A DNA stretch of 64,000 nt from assembly GCA_050291465.1 (NCBI GenBank), contig JBNKJV010000013.1, positions 1 through 64,000 on the forward strand, given 5' to 3'. The position numbers and the translations under genes are program-made. Below, in pieces: positions 21,737 to 30,164 of the stretch. Under the pieces are notes generated by a model. The model saw only the letters and a list, made by a program, of their open reading frames with translations. It had not been told where the DNA came from and ran no database searches. Each line of letters starts with the position of its first letter. Position 1 is the stretch's first letter. Source of the stretch: CBFDBF01 sp050291465. GTDB lineage: Bacteria > Pseudomonadota > Gammaproteobacteria > Chromatiales > Chromatiaceae.

Positions 21737-23040
21737 GACAGTAACTCACTAAAGCTTAGAAATTGCACCTTATCTCCCCGTTGCAGGGTCTGGTTCTCTT
21801 CAATAACCACCAGACCGTTTGCCCAGGCGACGGAGCTCAGCACGCCTGAAGAGCGGCTTGGGAAGGTTGTTACCCTTGCCACTCCGTCGGTACCGATGGC
21901 AAGCCGCCCGCGGGCAAATTCGCGTCGCTTGTCCGCCTTTGGCCAGTCGAATGCGGCCTCCACCCTGATCGGAGTCGGCAGCGGTTCGTTGCTCCCCTGC
22001 ATTCTAAGAATGAAGGGGCGGGCGAACAGCAGGAAGGTGACGAACAGGGAGACCGGGTTGCCGGGAGTGCCGATAAATGGAGTGTCGGCTATACGGCCGA
22101 AAGCCACCGGTTTACCCGGGCGAATGGCGATTTTCCATAGTTCCAACGATCCGAGTTTCTCTACCGCGGGTTTGACATGATCTTCCTCGCCTACCGAGAC
22201 ACCACCGGAGGCGAGCACCAGATCGGCTTCCTGTGCCCCCTGGGTGAGGGCGTCGCATGTGGCGTCGAAGGAATCTTTGATAATGCCCAGGGGGATTACC
22301 TCACAACCAAGTGCCTGCAGCAGGCCTGATGCCGTATATTGATTGGAGTTGTATATCTGGCCCGGTTTCAAGGGGTTGCCCGGCATCACCAGTTCATCGC
22401 CACTCGCCAGCAGGGCGACTTTGAGGCGGCGGTAGACGGTGACCTCGGACACTCCCACGGAGGCGGCCAATCCCAGATGCTGGGGGGCCAGTCTGGTGCC
22501 TGAATCGATGATGCTGCTCCCGGCGGAAATATCCTCGCCGGTCTTGCGAATGTTGGCACCTTTCCCGGGGAGTTCTCTGATGATCACGTGATCGCCATCC
22601 TGCTCGCACAGCTCCTGGATAACCACGGTATCGGCGTTAGGGGGCACCGGGGCGCCGGTGAAGATACGGGCGGCAGTGCCGGGCAGCAGCGGTTCACCGG
22701 CTTGTCCGGCCGGGATACGCTGACTGATCGGCAATCGGGTGCCTTTTCCGGAAAGATCTTTGAACCGAACGGCGTATCCATCCATGGCGCTGTTATCCCA
22801 ACCCGGAACGTTGATGGAACTGCTGATCGGTAGGGCCAGAACGCGCCCCAGCGCCTGCTCGATCTTCAGGGACTCGACTTCCGACAGAGGAACGGCGGCA
22901 TTCAATAACTGCGAAAGGGCGTCGTCGTAGCCGCGCTGTTTATCGGATTTACCTCCGCATCCGCAAATATCCGCATTTTCGGGAGCTCTCTGGGGCGGGG
23001 GCGTATCGTCGCGAGTTTCAAGGGTCGTTATTGTGTTCAT
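21733..23040 (-). CDS. moeA: Molybdopterin molybdenumtransferase MoeA
   Basis: 435 residues counted from ATG 23040; in-frame starts at 23064 and 23085 (GTG) would lengthen it. An N-terminal tail with CGCGG precedes the MoeA core: LGRVLALPISSSINVPGWDNSAMDGYAVRF, GTAARIFTGAPVPPNADTVV, and domain III with LASGGVSVGEEDHVKPAVEKLG and FIGTPGNPVSLFVTF. MoeA inserts molybdate into adenylylated molybdopterin. First gene of the leftward moeA-moaD-rhodanese operon, divergent from moaA, with a shared palindrome in the 290-base gap. Confidence 0.95.
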   Translation of the reverse strand: MNTITTLETRDDTPPPQRAPENADICGCGGKSDKQRGYDDALSQLLNAAVPLSEVESLKIEQALGRVLALPISSSINVPGWDNSAMDGYAVRFKDLSGKGTRLPISQRIPAGQAGEPLLPGTAARIFTGAPVPPNADTVVIQELCEQDGDHVIIRELPGKGANIRKTGEDISAGSSIIDSGTRLAPQHLGLAASVGVSEVTVYRRLKVALLASGDELVMPGNPLKPGQIYNSNQYTASGLLQALGCEVIPLGIIKDSFDATCDALTQGAQEADLVLASGGVSVGEEDHVKPAVEKLGSLELWKIAIRPGKPVAFGRIADTPFIGTPGNPVSLFVTFLLFARPFILRMQGSNEPLPTPIRVEAAFDWPKADKRREFARGRLAIGTDGVARVTTFPSRSSGVLSSVAWANGLVVIEENQTLQRGDKVQFLSFSELLS

Positions 23041-23131
23041 AACCTGGTCTCTTGGTTTTGCGGCCATTCCTTTCGGTTCCGCCACAACCCGGATCCGATA
23101 TAGCGGTAGGGGTGAATCGAATAATTAATTA

Positions 23132-23147
23132 CGCAAATTGAATGCCA
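23132..23147 (-). promoter_or_regulatory. Leftward sigma54-type promoter of moeA-moaD-rhodanese
   Basis: On the minus strand TGGCATTCAATTTGCG, with GG and GC ten bases apart. The palindrome at 23189-23204 lies 42 bases upstream in this direction. Confidence 0.6.
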
Positions 23148-23188
23148 GAAACCCGGGCCTGTATAACGGCGTTTTTCTCCCTATATCG

Positions 23189-23204
23189 TTACCGTTCGGT
23201 AACT
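23189..23204. promoter_or_regulatory. GTTACC-N4-GGTAAC palindrome, copy 4 (between moeA and moaA)
   Basis: Perfect: GTTACC-GTTC-GGTAAC. It lies between two divergent sigma54-type elements and could serve both. Confidence 0.75.
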
Positions 23205-23277
23205 TTTCCGCATCGGATGTTTCAGTTGAGTAACCTAAGGCGAATAAAAAGGACGTATTTACGGGTGCTTTATACCG

Positions 23278-23293
23278 TGGTTCGAATATTGCA
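23278..23293 (+). promoter_or_regulatory. Rightward sigma54-type promoter of moaA
   Basis: TGGTTCGAATATTGCA: GG at 23279-23280 and GC at 23291-23292, ten bases between, with the -12 TTGCA intact. The palindrome is 74 bases upstream and moaA starts 38 bases downstream. Confidence 0.65.
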
Positions 23294-23331
23294 AGTCCCG
23301 GGCTGGTAACCTCGGAAAATAATGGAAGCAG

Positions 23332-24324
23332 ATGGAACAAGAACACGTCCTAACCGATCGTTTTGGTCGCACCATCCGTTATCTGCGTATATCGGTCACT
23401 GATCGGTGTGATCTCCGTTGCCAGTATTGTTTGCCGAAGGCCTGTACCGATTTTTCCGAACCGGATGATTGGCTGGATATTCATGAGATCGGGAGAATCG
23501 CAAAGCAATTCGCCGCAATGGGGATCAGTCACCTGCGCCTGACCGGGGGAGAACCGCTGGTCAGGCGCGATATCGTTGAGCTGGCGGCAGTACTTTCCGC
23601 CATACCGGGAATCGAGGACTTGTCTCTCTCCACCAATGCCGTCAGATTGGCGGAATTTGCGGAGCCACTGTTTCGTGCCGGAGTAACGCGAATCAATGTC
23701 AGTTTGGACAGTCTGAATCCGTCGACCTACAGCACTATCTCCGGTGGGGGCAAGCTGGAGAAAGTCCTGGATGGACTTTATGCGGCCGAGGCTGCCGGAT
23801 TCAAGCCCATAAAATTGAATACGGTTGTGATGCGTGGGGTGAATGACGGGGAGATTGAGGAGATTTTCGAATTTGCCGCCGGTCGGGGATACACCTTGCG
23901 CCTGATCGAGACGATGCCGATGGGAACCGCCGGTCGGAAAGCATCGGAAAGATATGTCGACCTGGAAGCCGTCCGGCGCCTTCTGACGTCCCGCTACGAG
24001 TTGATACCGGATGTGTTACCCGGCGCGGGCCCGGCCCGCTATTATCGGGTGGCCGGCTCCGGCGCCAGTATCGGTTTCATTACCCCCCTGTCGCAACACT
24101 TTTGCGAGACATGTAACCGGGTCCGTCTTTCGGTGGAAGGAGACCTGATCGCCTGCCTGGGAGACGAACACCGTTATCCGTTGCGGGATATATTGCGGTC
24201 AGGATGCAGCAACGAGGTATTGTCGCAACATCTGTTGAAGGCAATAGAGTTGAAACCGGAACGACATGAATTCAATGAGCAACCAGCCCGCATCGTTCGC
24301 TTCATGTCAATGACCGGAGGATGA
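23332..24324 (+). CDS. moaA: GTP 3',8-cyclase MoaA (radical SAM)
   Basis: 330 residues, normal length. N-terminal radical-SAM cluster motif CDLRCQYC (residues about 25-32; CX3CX2C), the GGEP SAM-binding motif (LTGGEPLVRRDI), and a C-terminal second cluster CETCNRVRLSVEGDLIAC (CX2CX13C) that binds GTP. The protein ends in the conserved Gly-Gly. MoaA and MoaC together convert GTP to cPMP. It lies apart from moaC but behind an own sigma54-type promoter and enhancer. The tusA-like gene follows after 19 bases and is probably co-transcribed. Confidence 0.97.
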   Translation: MEQEHVLTDRFGRTIRYLRISVTDRCDLRCQYCLPKACTDFSEPDDWLDIHEIGRIAKQFAAMGISHLRLTGGEPLVRRDIVELAAVLSAIPGIEDLSLSTNAVRLAEFAEPLFRAGVTRINVSLDSLNPSTYSTISGGGKLEKVLDGLYAAEAAGFKPIKLNTVVMRGVNDGEIEEIFEFAAGRGYTLRLIETMPMGTAGRKASERYVDLEAVRRLLTSRYELIPDVLPGAGPARYYRVAGSGASIGFITPLSQHFCETCNRVRLSVEGDLIACLGDEHRYPLRDILRSGCSNEVLSQHLLKAIELKPERHEFNEQPARIVRFMSMTGG

Positions 24325-24343
24325 TTTTTCACGAGATCAGAAA

Positions 24344-24574
24344 GTGCTAGAAACCGATAAAGAGCTTGATCTGTCCGATTTGAATTGTCCCTTGCCTATT
24401 CTCAAGACAAAGGCGGCATTCGCTGTGATGGAGCGGGGAGAGATTATCAAGGTTACGGTGAATCATTCAGATTCCGTCAGAGAAATAAAGACATTTTGTC
24501 GCCAGTTGGGGCACAAGATACTTAAATATCACGAAGAGGCCGGGAGTTACCATTTCTGGATGGAAAAGGTATAG
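24344..24574 (+). CDS. TusA-family sulfur carrier protein
   Basis: 76 residues starting at GTG 24344. The TusA signature is DLNCPLPILKTKAA (residues about 12-25), whose cysteine in CPxP carries a persulfide. The C-terminal half (VTVNHSDSVREIKTFCRQLGHKIL) matches the beta-alpha-beta fold. TusA relays sulfane sulfur for tRNA thiolation, molybdopterin sulfuration or dissimilatory sulfur oxidation. Coupling to moaA, and proximity to a periplasmic rhodanese, suggest it supplies sulfur for cofactor maturation or sulfur-compound metabolism. The second cysteine (TFCRQ) is not typical of all members. Confidence 0.88.
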   Translation: MLETDKELDLSDLNCPLPILKTKAAFAVMERGEIIKVTVNHSDSVREIKTFCRQLGHKILKYHEEAGSYHFWMEKV

Positions 24575-24677
24575 ACCCGACGCAACGGACTACAGGTCTG
24601 TTGTGGATTTCGCCGAATGCCGGAATAGGAGAAATCGTATTCCGTATTGGGACGTGAAAGAGTATTTTCCCTACATC

Positions 24678-24693
24678 GTTACTTCCCGGTAAC
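24678..24693. promoter_or_regulatory. GTTACC-N4-GGTAAC palindrome, copy 5
   Basis: GTTACT-TCCC-GGTAAC, one mismatch. First of three sites in the 478-base gene-free stretch before the molybdoenzyme operon. Confidence 0.65.
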
Positions 24694-24750
24694 GCAACTC
24701 CTATTGGATTTTCCTTCATGTCACATCGTATTTGCGGATGCGTGAAGCCC

Positions 24751-24766
24751 GTTACCCTTCGGTAAC
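24751..24766. promoter_or_regulatory. GTTACC-N4-GGTAAC palindrome, copy 6
   Basis: Perfect: GTTACC-CTTC-GGTAAC. 193 bases upstream of the predicted -24 element. Confidence 0.75.
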
Positions 24767-24840
24767 AGTGAAAGTGTTTTCGTGGAGCAGCGAAATTTCT
24801 CTTGTAAATTATGGCCTTGGATAAAGCCGACTGGAAAACG

Positions 24841-24856
24841 GTTACAGAACGGTAAC
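24841..24856. promoter_or_regulatory. GTTACC-N4-GGTAAC palindrome, copy 7
   Basis: GTTACA-GAAC-GGTAAC, one mismatch. 103 bases upstream of the predicted -24 element, a typical enhancer distance. Confidence 0.7.
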
Positions 24857-24958
24857 CACCGCAGGTTCGGTTCCTACGCCGATAATTCCGCCGTGTGTTT
24901 ACGTTGAGGGCGCGTAGTTTTTATTAATCAATAGGTTATAAATCACACCAAAAAACTA

Positions 24959-24974
24959 TGGTATGGGAAATGCT
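24959..24974 (+). promoter_or_regulatory. Sigma54-type promoter of the molybdoenzyme operon
   Basis: TGGTATGGGAAATGCT: GG at 24960-24961, GC at 24972-24973, ten bases apart. It would start transcription near 24985 and supports the downstream start codon 25053 for the first gene. Weaker match than the others. Confidence 0.5.
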
Positions 24975-25052
24975 TTGACCTTAGGTCATATCGTGATGGT
25001 GGTACCGGTCACGGTGTTGTTATCAATAACCAAAGCATTAGGAGGAAATCCC

Positions 25053-25775
25053 ATGCCCGTTGGTCTCCAGGCTGATCCGTCCCTGGGAGTGCCCGGTAAG
25101 AAGCGTTGGGCTATGGTCATCGACCTGCGTCGCTGTATCGGTTGTATGGCCTGTGTCTGTGCTGACAAAGCCGAATACGATGTGCCGCTTGGTGTATGGC
25201 GCACCATCGTAAAGGTCAAAGATACCGGTCGTTACCCAAATACCAAACGTCACTTCATGCCGCGGTTGTGTAACCACTGCGACAACCCGCCCTGCGTTCG
25301 CAACTGTCCCACGGAGGCGACATATAAACACGAAGATGGATTTGTGTTGCAGCGCTATGACCGTTGCATTGCCTGCCGTACCTGTATTGCCGCCTGTCCC
25401 TATAACGCCCGGCATGTGCTGCCGAAGAACCGTGACCGTGTAAACATCGGTGGGGTAGTGGATAAATGCACGTTCTGTAACCACCGGGTGGAAAAAGGCC
25501 AGTTGCCGGCCTGCGTTCAAACCTGCTTGGGACGTTCCCGTATCTTCGGTGACCTTAATGATCCTGAAAGCGAGGTCTCCCGCCTGGTCGCGAGACATAA
25601 GACCGTGGTGCTGAAGGCGGATAAGGGAACAAGTCCTCAGGTTTACTACATAAAACCTGATCGGGCACAGACCGAACAACTGTTCAGTGCGCCCACGTCC
25701 TACGCGGCTCGCTCGGATGCCGAGGCATTCTACAAGCACAACCGCGGCAGCAAGTTCTTTTCCGGCGTTCTATAA
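25053..25775 (+). CDS. Four-cluster iron-sulfur electron-transfer subunit (PsrB/TtrB type)
   Basis: 240 residues from ATG 25053, chosen for its AGGAGG site and because the sigma54-type element overlaps the longer start at 24963. Cysteine motifs for four [4Fe-4S] clusters: C28-x2-C31-x2-C34, C73-x2-C76-x4-C81-x3-C85, C105-x2-C108-x2-C111-x3-C115 and C139-x2-C142-x11-C154-x3-C158. The first motif is abnormal: the expected fourth ligand position 38 is Asp, and a Cys sits at 36 instead. No own signal peptide, so it is probably exported bound to the Tat-tagged catalytic subunit. It passes electrons between the NrfD-type subunit and the molybdenum subunit. First gene of the operon; 11 bases before the membrane subunit. 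Confidence 0.92.
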   Translation: MPVGLQADPSLGVPGKKRWAMVIDLRRCIGCMACVCADKAEYDVPLGVWRTIVKVKDTGRYPNTKRHFMPRLCNHCDNPPCVRNCPTEATYKHEDGFVLQRYDRCIACRTCIAACPYNARHVLPKNRDRVNIGGVVDKCTFCNHRVEKGQLPACVQTCLGRSRIFGDLNDPESEVSRLVARHKTVVLKADKGTSPQVYYIKPDRAQTEQLFSAPTSYAARSDAEAFYKHNRGSKFFSGVL

Positions 25776-25786
25776 GGGGGATAATC

Positions 25787-26674
25787 ATGTTTGAGTACAT
25801 GCAATTCAATATCGCCCCCTGGGGGCATGACATCGTCATCTACTTCTTTCTTATCGGGGTTGCGGCAATGACTTTTGTCTACGCGGCCGCCCCGGCGGTA
25901 TTTGGCGATCTCTTCAGCGGTGCCGCGCGATCCATGGTACCGTTTCAACGCGTAGGGATGATCGTCGCGATGGCGCTGCTTTTGGTCTGCGGTCCATTGC
26001 TGATCATAGATTTGGGAAGACCGGAACGTTTCTTTTATCCGATTCTTTACTTCCACTGGACCTCGCCTTTGTCCTGGGGGTCCCTGTTCCTGCCGTTGTT
26101 CGGTCTCTGCATCGTCGGTTTCTTCTTCGGTCTAAAGAAAGGAAATGACAAGCTGATGCGCTGGACCGGCATCCTGGGATCGCTGTTGGCCTTGTCGATG
26201 CCGCTTTACACCGGTCTGGATTTGATGGTCCACCAGACGCGTGAGTTGTGGAGTAACGCAACCATCCCATTGTTGTTCGTTATTCTGTCAATTAGTTCCG
26301 GTACGGCGTTAACCGCTGTTATTCAGCTGATTCGCGGTCAGATGGACGAAAAGACGGTAGAGTTCCTGCATCTGTTTCTGTATGTCGCGCTGGCGGTGAC
26401 TTTTGCTTTGTTCCTGGCCGAGTGGGTAGTGCTTAACTACGGTTCCGGGGAGAAGCAGCAGGCCTGGGATATCATCAATCAACAGTTCGGTTTCAGTTAC
26501 TGGGTATTGACTTTCCTGGTCGGCATTCTTGTGCCCCTCGTATTGGTGGCCATTCCTAAGTTGGGGCGTAATCCAAAGATCCTGACCCTGGCTGCAGTGA
26601 TGAGTGCCGTAGGGGCCTACACCTTCCGCGAGGTGCTGATCTATGCAGGTCAGCTCACCCAGATCTACTACTGA
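25787..26674 (+). CDS. NrfD/PsrC-type quinone-interacting membrane subunit
   Basis: 295 residues with about eight membrane helices. The opening FNIAPWGHDIVIYFFLIGVAAMTF is typical of the NrfD family, as is the second helix region ending GRPERFFYPILYFHWTSPLSWGS. This subunit anchors the complex in the inner membrane and exchanges electrons with the quinone pool near the periplasmic face. GGGGG upstream of ATG 25787. Placed between the Fe-S and catalytic genes (order B-C-A), as in ttrBCA and srdBCA operons. Direction of electron flow is not determined by sequence. Confidence 0.92.
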   Translation: MFEYMQFNIAPWGHDIVIYFFLIGVAAMTFVYAAAPAVFGDLFSGAARSMVPFQRVGMIVAMALLLVCGPLLIIDLGRPERFFYPILYFHWTSPLSWGSLFLPLFGLCIVGFFFGLKKGNDKLMRWTGILGSLLALSMPLYTGLDLMVHQTRELWSNATIPLLFVILSISSGTALTAVIQLIRGQMDEKTVEFLHLFLYVALAVTFALFLAEWVVLNYGSGEKQQAWDIINQQFGFSYWVLTFLVGILVPLVLVAIPKLGRNPKILTLAAVMSAVGAYTFREVLIYAGQLTQIYY

Positions 26675-26688
26675 GGGAGATTAAAGCG

Positions 26689-29358
26689 ATGAGCGATAGT
26701 CTTAAATTCACCCGCCGCGATTTCATGAAAATAGGCGGCACTGTGAGTGCCGTCGCCGGAGTGGCGGGACTTTCCAGCAGTCGCCTGGTGGCGATGGAAC
26801 AGGAGTTGGGGGGTAAGGACTTCTCCGCGACGACCGGTGCCGAACGCCAGGCCGTTCCTTACACCTGCCTGGCCTGTAATATCGAAGACGGCGGCGTGGC
26901 TTTCGTCGAGAACGGCCGTATCGTGAAACTCGAAGGCAACATGGATCACCCTAACACCCGCGGTAAACTCTGCGCCAAAGGTAACTCGGGTTTCCTCCAT
27001 GTCTACGATCCGGATCGGATCATGACGCCGTTGCTACGGACCGGTACGCGTGGCGAGGGCAAGTGGAAGCGTGTCTCCTACGATGAGGCGACCACTCTTT
27101 TGGCCCAGAAGCTGCGTGAAGTGATTGACCGTGCCCATGCGGAACATAAGCCGGAGATCCTGAACGAGATCGTCTTTAAGTGGGGGCGTGACAGAACAGG
27201 TGGAGCGGTGGGGCGTTTCATGCATGCCTTGGGTTCCAATGCCATGCTCAACCACACCAATATCTGTGAATCATCGAAGAAGGTCGGGTTGGAGCCGTCA
27301 TGGGGGCCGGATATCGAATCCTGTGACTGGGCCAACACCAAGTACATTCTCAATTTCGGGTCCAACATCCTGGAGACCGCCTACTTCATGAATCCAAACG
27401 CCCAGCGGTTGGTGGATGGAGTGGTAGGCAACAAGGCCAAGCTGGTCAGCTTCGACGTGCGTACCTCCAACACCGCGGGGTTTTCAGATGAGGCCTACTT
27501 TCCTTATCCGGGTACCGATGCGGCCATAGCGCTGGCAATTTGTCACGTGATCATGAATGAAGGGCTGTATGATGCCGACTTTATCCGTGACTGGACAAAC
27601 GTCACGGCAGAGCAGTTGATTCGGCATCTGAAGCCTTACACCCCGGAATATGCGGAAGAGGAGTCCGGAGTTCCGGCCAAGGATATCCGCCGTATTGCGC
27701 GCGAATTTGCAACCACCAAGCCGGCGACGACCTTTTCCTACCGCGGCCCCTGTAAGCACGTCTGGGGTTCCTACCAGGAGGCGGCCATCCACATGATTAA
27801 TGTGATTACCGGGAACGTGGAGAAGAAGGGGGGTTACTGTTTACCCCGTGGTATGGGTTGGCCGCAGCCCGATCCGGTGCCGCCCAAGGGTAAGACCCCG
27901 AGTGTTATCGCGACCCCGCCGCTCTATCCACTGGCGTCGCATCATGTCTCCACGCATGCCCCCTACATGATCAAGAAGGGTGACGCCAAGGTGTCCGTGT
28001 GGATGACCTACTACGACAATCCGGCGTATACCTATCCGTCAAGTCATGTGTGGAAGGACTTTCTCACGGATGAAAAACTGGTGCCGTTCCTGGTTTCATT
28101 TAGTCCCTACATGTCGGAGACAACGGAATTGGCGGACCTTATCATCCCCGACGTAACTTATCTGGAACGGCACGACCCCGAGTCGATGCCAAGTGGGCTG
28201 TACCCCTGTCTGTCTATTCGTCAGCCGGTGGTGAAGCCCCTCGCGGGAACCCAGGAGTTTCGTCAGACACTGATCGATGTTATTCGAAAGGTGGATCCGG
28301 ATGGTTCCTTGGGTATCAAGAAGTACTTTGCCTTTGATTCAGTGGAGGACTGGATGAAAGCGCACTTCGACAACATAGCCGGCCTGAAAGAAGACGGTGG
28401 TTGGGAGTTCATGAAAAAGAAGGGAGTCTGGCCGATCTACGGTAAGGTGGACAAGGATACGGCGAAAATCGTCGATAAAAACGGTAATGAGGTGGATCCG
28501 GACTACGCGCTTCATACCAAGGAGCTTTCCGCCTCCGATATGGCGGGAGCGACGGTGGGCGGAAACGGAACCATCATGAAGAATGGGCACGCCATCGGTG
28601 TTCGGGTGGATGGAAGGAATATGGTGGGTTTCGGAACGCCATCGCGCCGCATCGAACTCTTTAAGGAGAGCTATAAGAAGTACGGTTTCAATCCGCTGCC
28701 GGTTTACAAGCGTCTTGAATCCCGAAATAAGAAACCCGATGAATTGGTGCTGACCACCTACAAGGTTAACGTCCATACCCAGAGTCGTACCGCATCGCTG
28801 AAGTATCTGTCCGAGCTGTATCACAAGAATCCGGCCTGGATCAATCCCAAGACGGCGGCTGCTCGCGGTATCCGGGACGGCGATCTTATTCGGGTTGCAT
28901 CGAAGCTTGGTTATATCGTTACTCGTGCTCATGTGACCGAGGGCATACATCCGGAGGTAGTGGCGATCTCCACCGCCTGCGGCCACAGCGCCTATGGTCG
29001 GCTGGCTCAGCTCAAGCAGAAGCAGATGGCTGAAAGTTGGGCAAAGGGTGATGAATCCGATATCGCCAACAATGTTTGGTGGAACGATAAAGGGGTTCAT
29101 CCAAATCCCATTATTCGTCTGGCCGTTGATCCCATTGGGGGCTCTCAAGGTTGGTTCGACACCGTTGTTACGGTGAGCAAGGCCCAATCCGGAGATGCGT
29201 ATGGTGACGTTAAGGTTAGCGTGGAGGAATCGATGAAGGACTATGAGGAGACCTTGCGCTACGCCTACACCGGCGATCTTCATCGGGCCAACCACAAGGA
29301 GGTGGATATCGACTGGGATAGTTTGCCCAATCCTGTATTGCATGCGAGCAGTCATTAA
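26689..29358 (+). CDS. Tat-exported molybdopterin oxidoreductase catalytic subunit (DMSO reductase superfamily)
   Basis: 889 residues. Twin-arginine signal TRRDFMKIGG at residues 8-17. The N-terminal iron-sulfur motif is C60-x2-C63-x3-D67-x27-C95: spacing is exactly that of the usual CX2CX3CX27C, but the third ligand is Asp. The probable molybdenum ligand is C193 (HTNICESS). Later features include SYRGPCKHVWGSYQEAA, GNVEKKGGYCLPRG and the C-terminal MGD-binding domain (from about 690). It belongs broadly with PsrA, PhsA, TtrA, ArrA/ArxA and SrdA; the substrate could be polysulfide, thiosulfate, tetrathionate, arsenic or selenium oxyanions. The sequence does not decide between these. Acts in the periplasm. 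Third gene of the B-C-A set, followed by a hairpin and the TorD chaperone. Confidence 0.9.
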   Translation: MSDSLKFTRRDFMKIGGTVSAVAGVAGLSSSRLVAMEQELGGKDFSATTGAERQAVPYTCLACNIEDGGVAFVENGRIVKLEGNMDHPNTRGKLCAKGNSGFLHVYDPDRIMTPLLRTGTRGEGKWKRVSYDEATTLLAQKLREVIDRAHAEHKPEILNEIVFKWGRDRTGGAVGRFMHALGSNAMLNHTNICESSKKVGLEPSWGPDIESCDWANTKYILNFGSNILETAYFMNPNAQRLVDGVVGNKAKLVSFDVRTSNTAGFSDEAYFPYPGTDAAIALAICHVIMNEGLYDADFIRDWTNVTAEQLIRHLKPYTPEYAEEESGVPAKDIRRIAREFATTKPATTFSYRGPCKHVWGSYQEAAIHMINVITGNVEKKGGYCLPRGMGWPQPDPVPPKGKTPSVIATPPLYPLASHHVSTHAPYMIKKGDAKVSVWMTYYDNPAYTYPSSHVWKDFLTDEKLVPFLVSFSPYMSETTELADLIIPDVTYLERHDPESMPSGLYPCLSIRQPVVKPLAGTQEFRQTLIDVIRKVDPDGSLGIKKYFAFDSVEDWMKAHFDNIAGLKEDGGWEFMKKKGVWPIYGKVDKDTAKIVDKNGNEVDPDYALHTKELSASDMAGATVGGNGTIMKNGHAIGVRVDGRNMVGFGTPSRRIELFKESYKKYGFNPLPVYKRLESRNKKPDELVLTTYKVNVHTQSRTASLKYLSELYHKNPAWINPKTAAARGIRDGDLIRVASKLGYIVTRAHVTEGIHPEVVAISTACGHSAYGRLAQLKQKQMAESWAKGDESDIANNVWWNDKGVHPNPIIRLAVDPIGGSQGWFDTVVTVSKAQSGDAYGDVKVSVEESMKDYEETLRYAYTGDLHRANHKEVDIDWDSLPNPVLHASSH

Positions 29359-29365
29359 CTGACAG

Positions 29366-29387
29366 GCCCCCGGCTAAGGCCGGGGGC
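29366..29387 (+). terminator. Hairpin between catalytic subunit and torD-like gene
   Basis: GCCCCCGG-CTAA-GGCCGGGGGC-type stem with no T run, 8 bases after the stop. Probably reduces downstream expression or stabilises the upstream message rather than ending transcription. Confidence 0.55.
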
Positions 29388-29397
29388 TAAATCGGAG

Positions 29398-30156
29398 ATG
29401 GAAATACAAATGCAGACTACAACATCGAACGGGCGAACGAAAAAGCCGAAAGTATTAGGTGAAAGGGTCGCCGAGGCCAGCGGTCTGGCAGGGCTGTTTG
29501 GGTTTCTCAGTCGCTGCCTGGAGCAGGAAGTGGATGTGGCGCTGATTGGCCTGATCCGCGGTGATTTGCGAGGGCCCCTGGAATCAGTCGGTCTGGTACT
29601 TGACGAAGACTTTTTCACGACGCCGGCAGAGTATTTGGTGGAGTCCTTGGCGGAAGAGTTTACCGGTCTGTTCGTAGCGCCGGGTTGTATCAGTCCGTAC
29701 GCTTCGGTATTCGAAACCGGTTGTATGTTCAAAGAACCGACGGACAGGGTTATCGAGGCCTATCGTCAGGCAGGGTGGGATTATCAGGGCCGCATGAGCG
29801 GCGAGTTTCCGGACCATATCGGCACCATGCTCGGTTTCTGCGGCTTGCTTGCCGATTCCGAGACGGAACGTCTTTCCCGGGGTGACGTCATCGGTGCTGA
29901 TGAACTAAGACAGCGGCGCGAAACATTTCTGGTAGATCATCTGGGTCAGTGGGGGCCGGGGTGGTGCCGGCTGGCGAGCGAGGCGGCCGATCACTCCTTC
30001 TACCGGGGGATTTTACAAATGGCGGAACAACTGCTGTGGAGTGAACTCGGCCGTATAGTGGACCGCCGCCGATTGCATAAGCTGGTGGAGCTGAATCGCC
30101 GTGAACCCAGGCGACTCGACTACGACGCGGACTTCCGTAAGGCCTCCGGACTATAG
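29398..30156 (+). CDS. TorD-family molybdoenzyme maturation chaperone
   Basis: 252 residues, all helical. TorD/DmsD-family features: LAEEFTGLFVAPGCISPYASVFETG (the conserved E(Y/F)..LF.....SPY.S core, residues about 83-108), then FPDHIGTMLGFCGLLAD and a helix with FLVDHLGQWGPGWCRL matching the H(L/I)..W motif. These proteins bind the Tat signal of a partner molybdoenzyme and hold it for cofactor insertion. Directly follows the catalytic subunit, so that is the likely client. Followed after 8 bases by a glycosyltransferase gene. Confidence 0.9.
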   Translation: MEIQMQTTTSNGRTKKPKVLGERVAEASGLAGLFGFLSRCLEQEVDVALIGLIRGDLRGPLESVGLVLDEDFFTTPAEYLVESLAEEFTGLFVAPGCISPYASVFETGCMFKEPTDRVIEAYRQAGWDYQGRMSGEFPDHIGTMLGFCGLLADSETERLSRGDVIGADELRQRRETFLVDHLGQWGPGWCRLASEAADHSFYRGILQMAEQLLWSELGRIVDRRRLHKLVELNRREPRRLDYDADFRKASGL

Positions 30157-30164
30157 GGTGTTCC

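Noticed and set aside
24812..24828. TGGCCTTGGATAAAGCC as the sigma54 element of the molybdoenzyme operon
   Set aside because: GG and GC are eleven bases apart instead of ten; the element at 24959-24974 has correct spacing.
26689..29358. Assigning the catalytic subunit as ArrA, ArxA, TtrA, PsrA or SrdA
   Set aside because: The regulator looks AioXSR-like and the gene order fits ttrBCA or srdBCA, but the Asp-ligated cluster motif and accessory genes fit none clearly. Naming a substrate would be guesswork.
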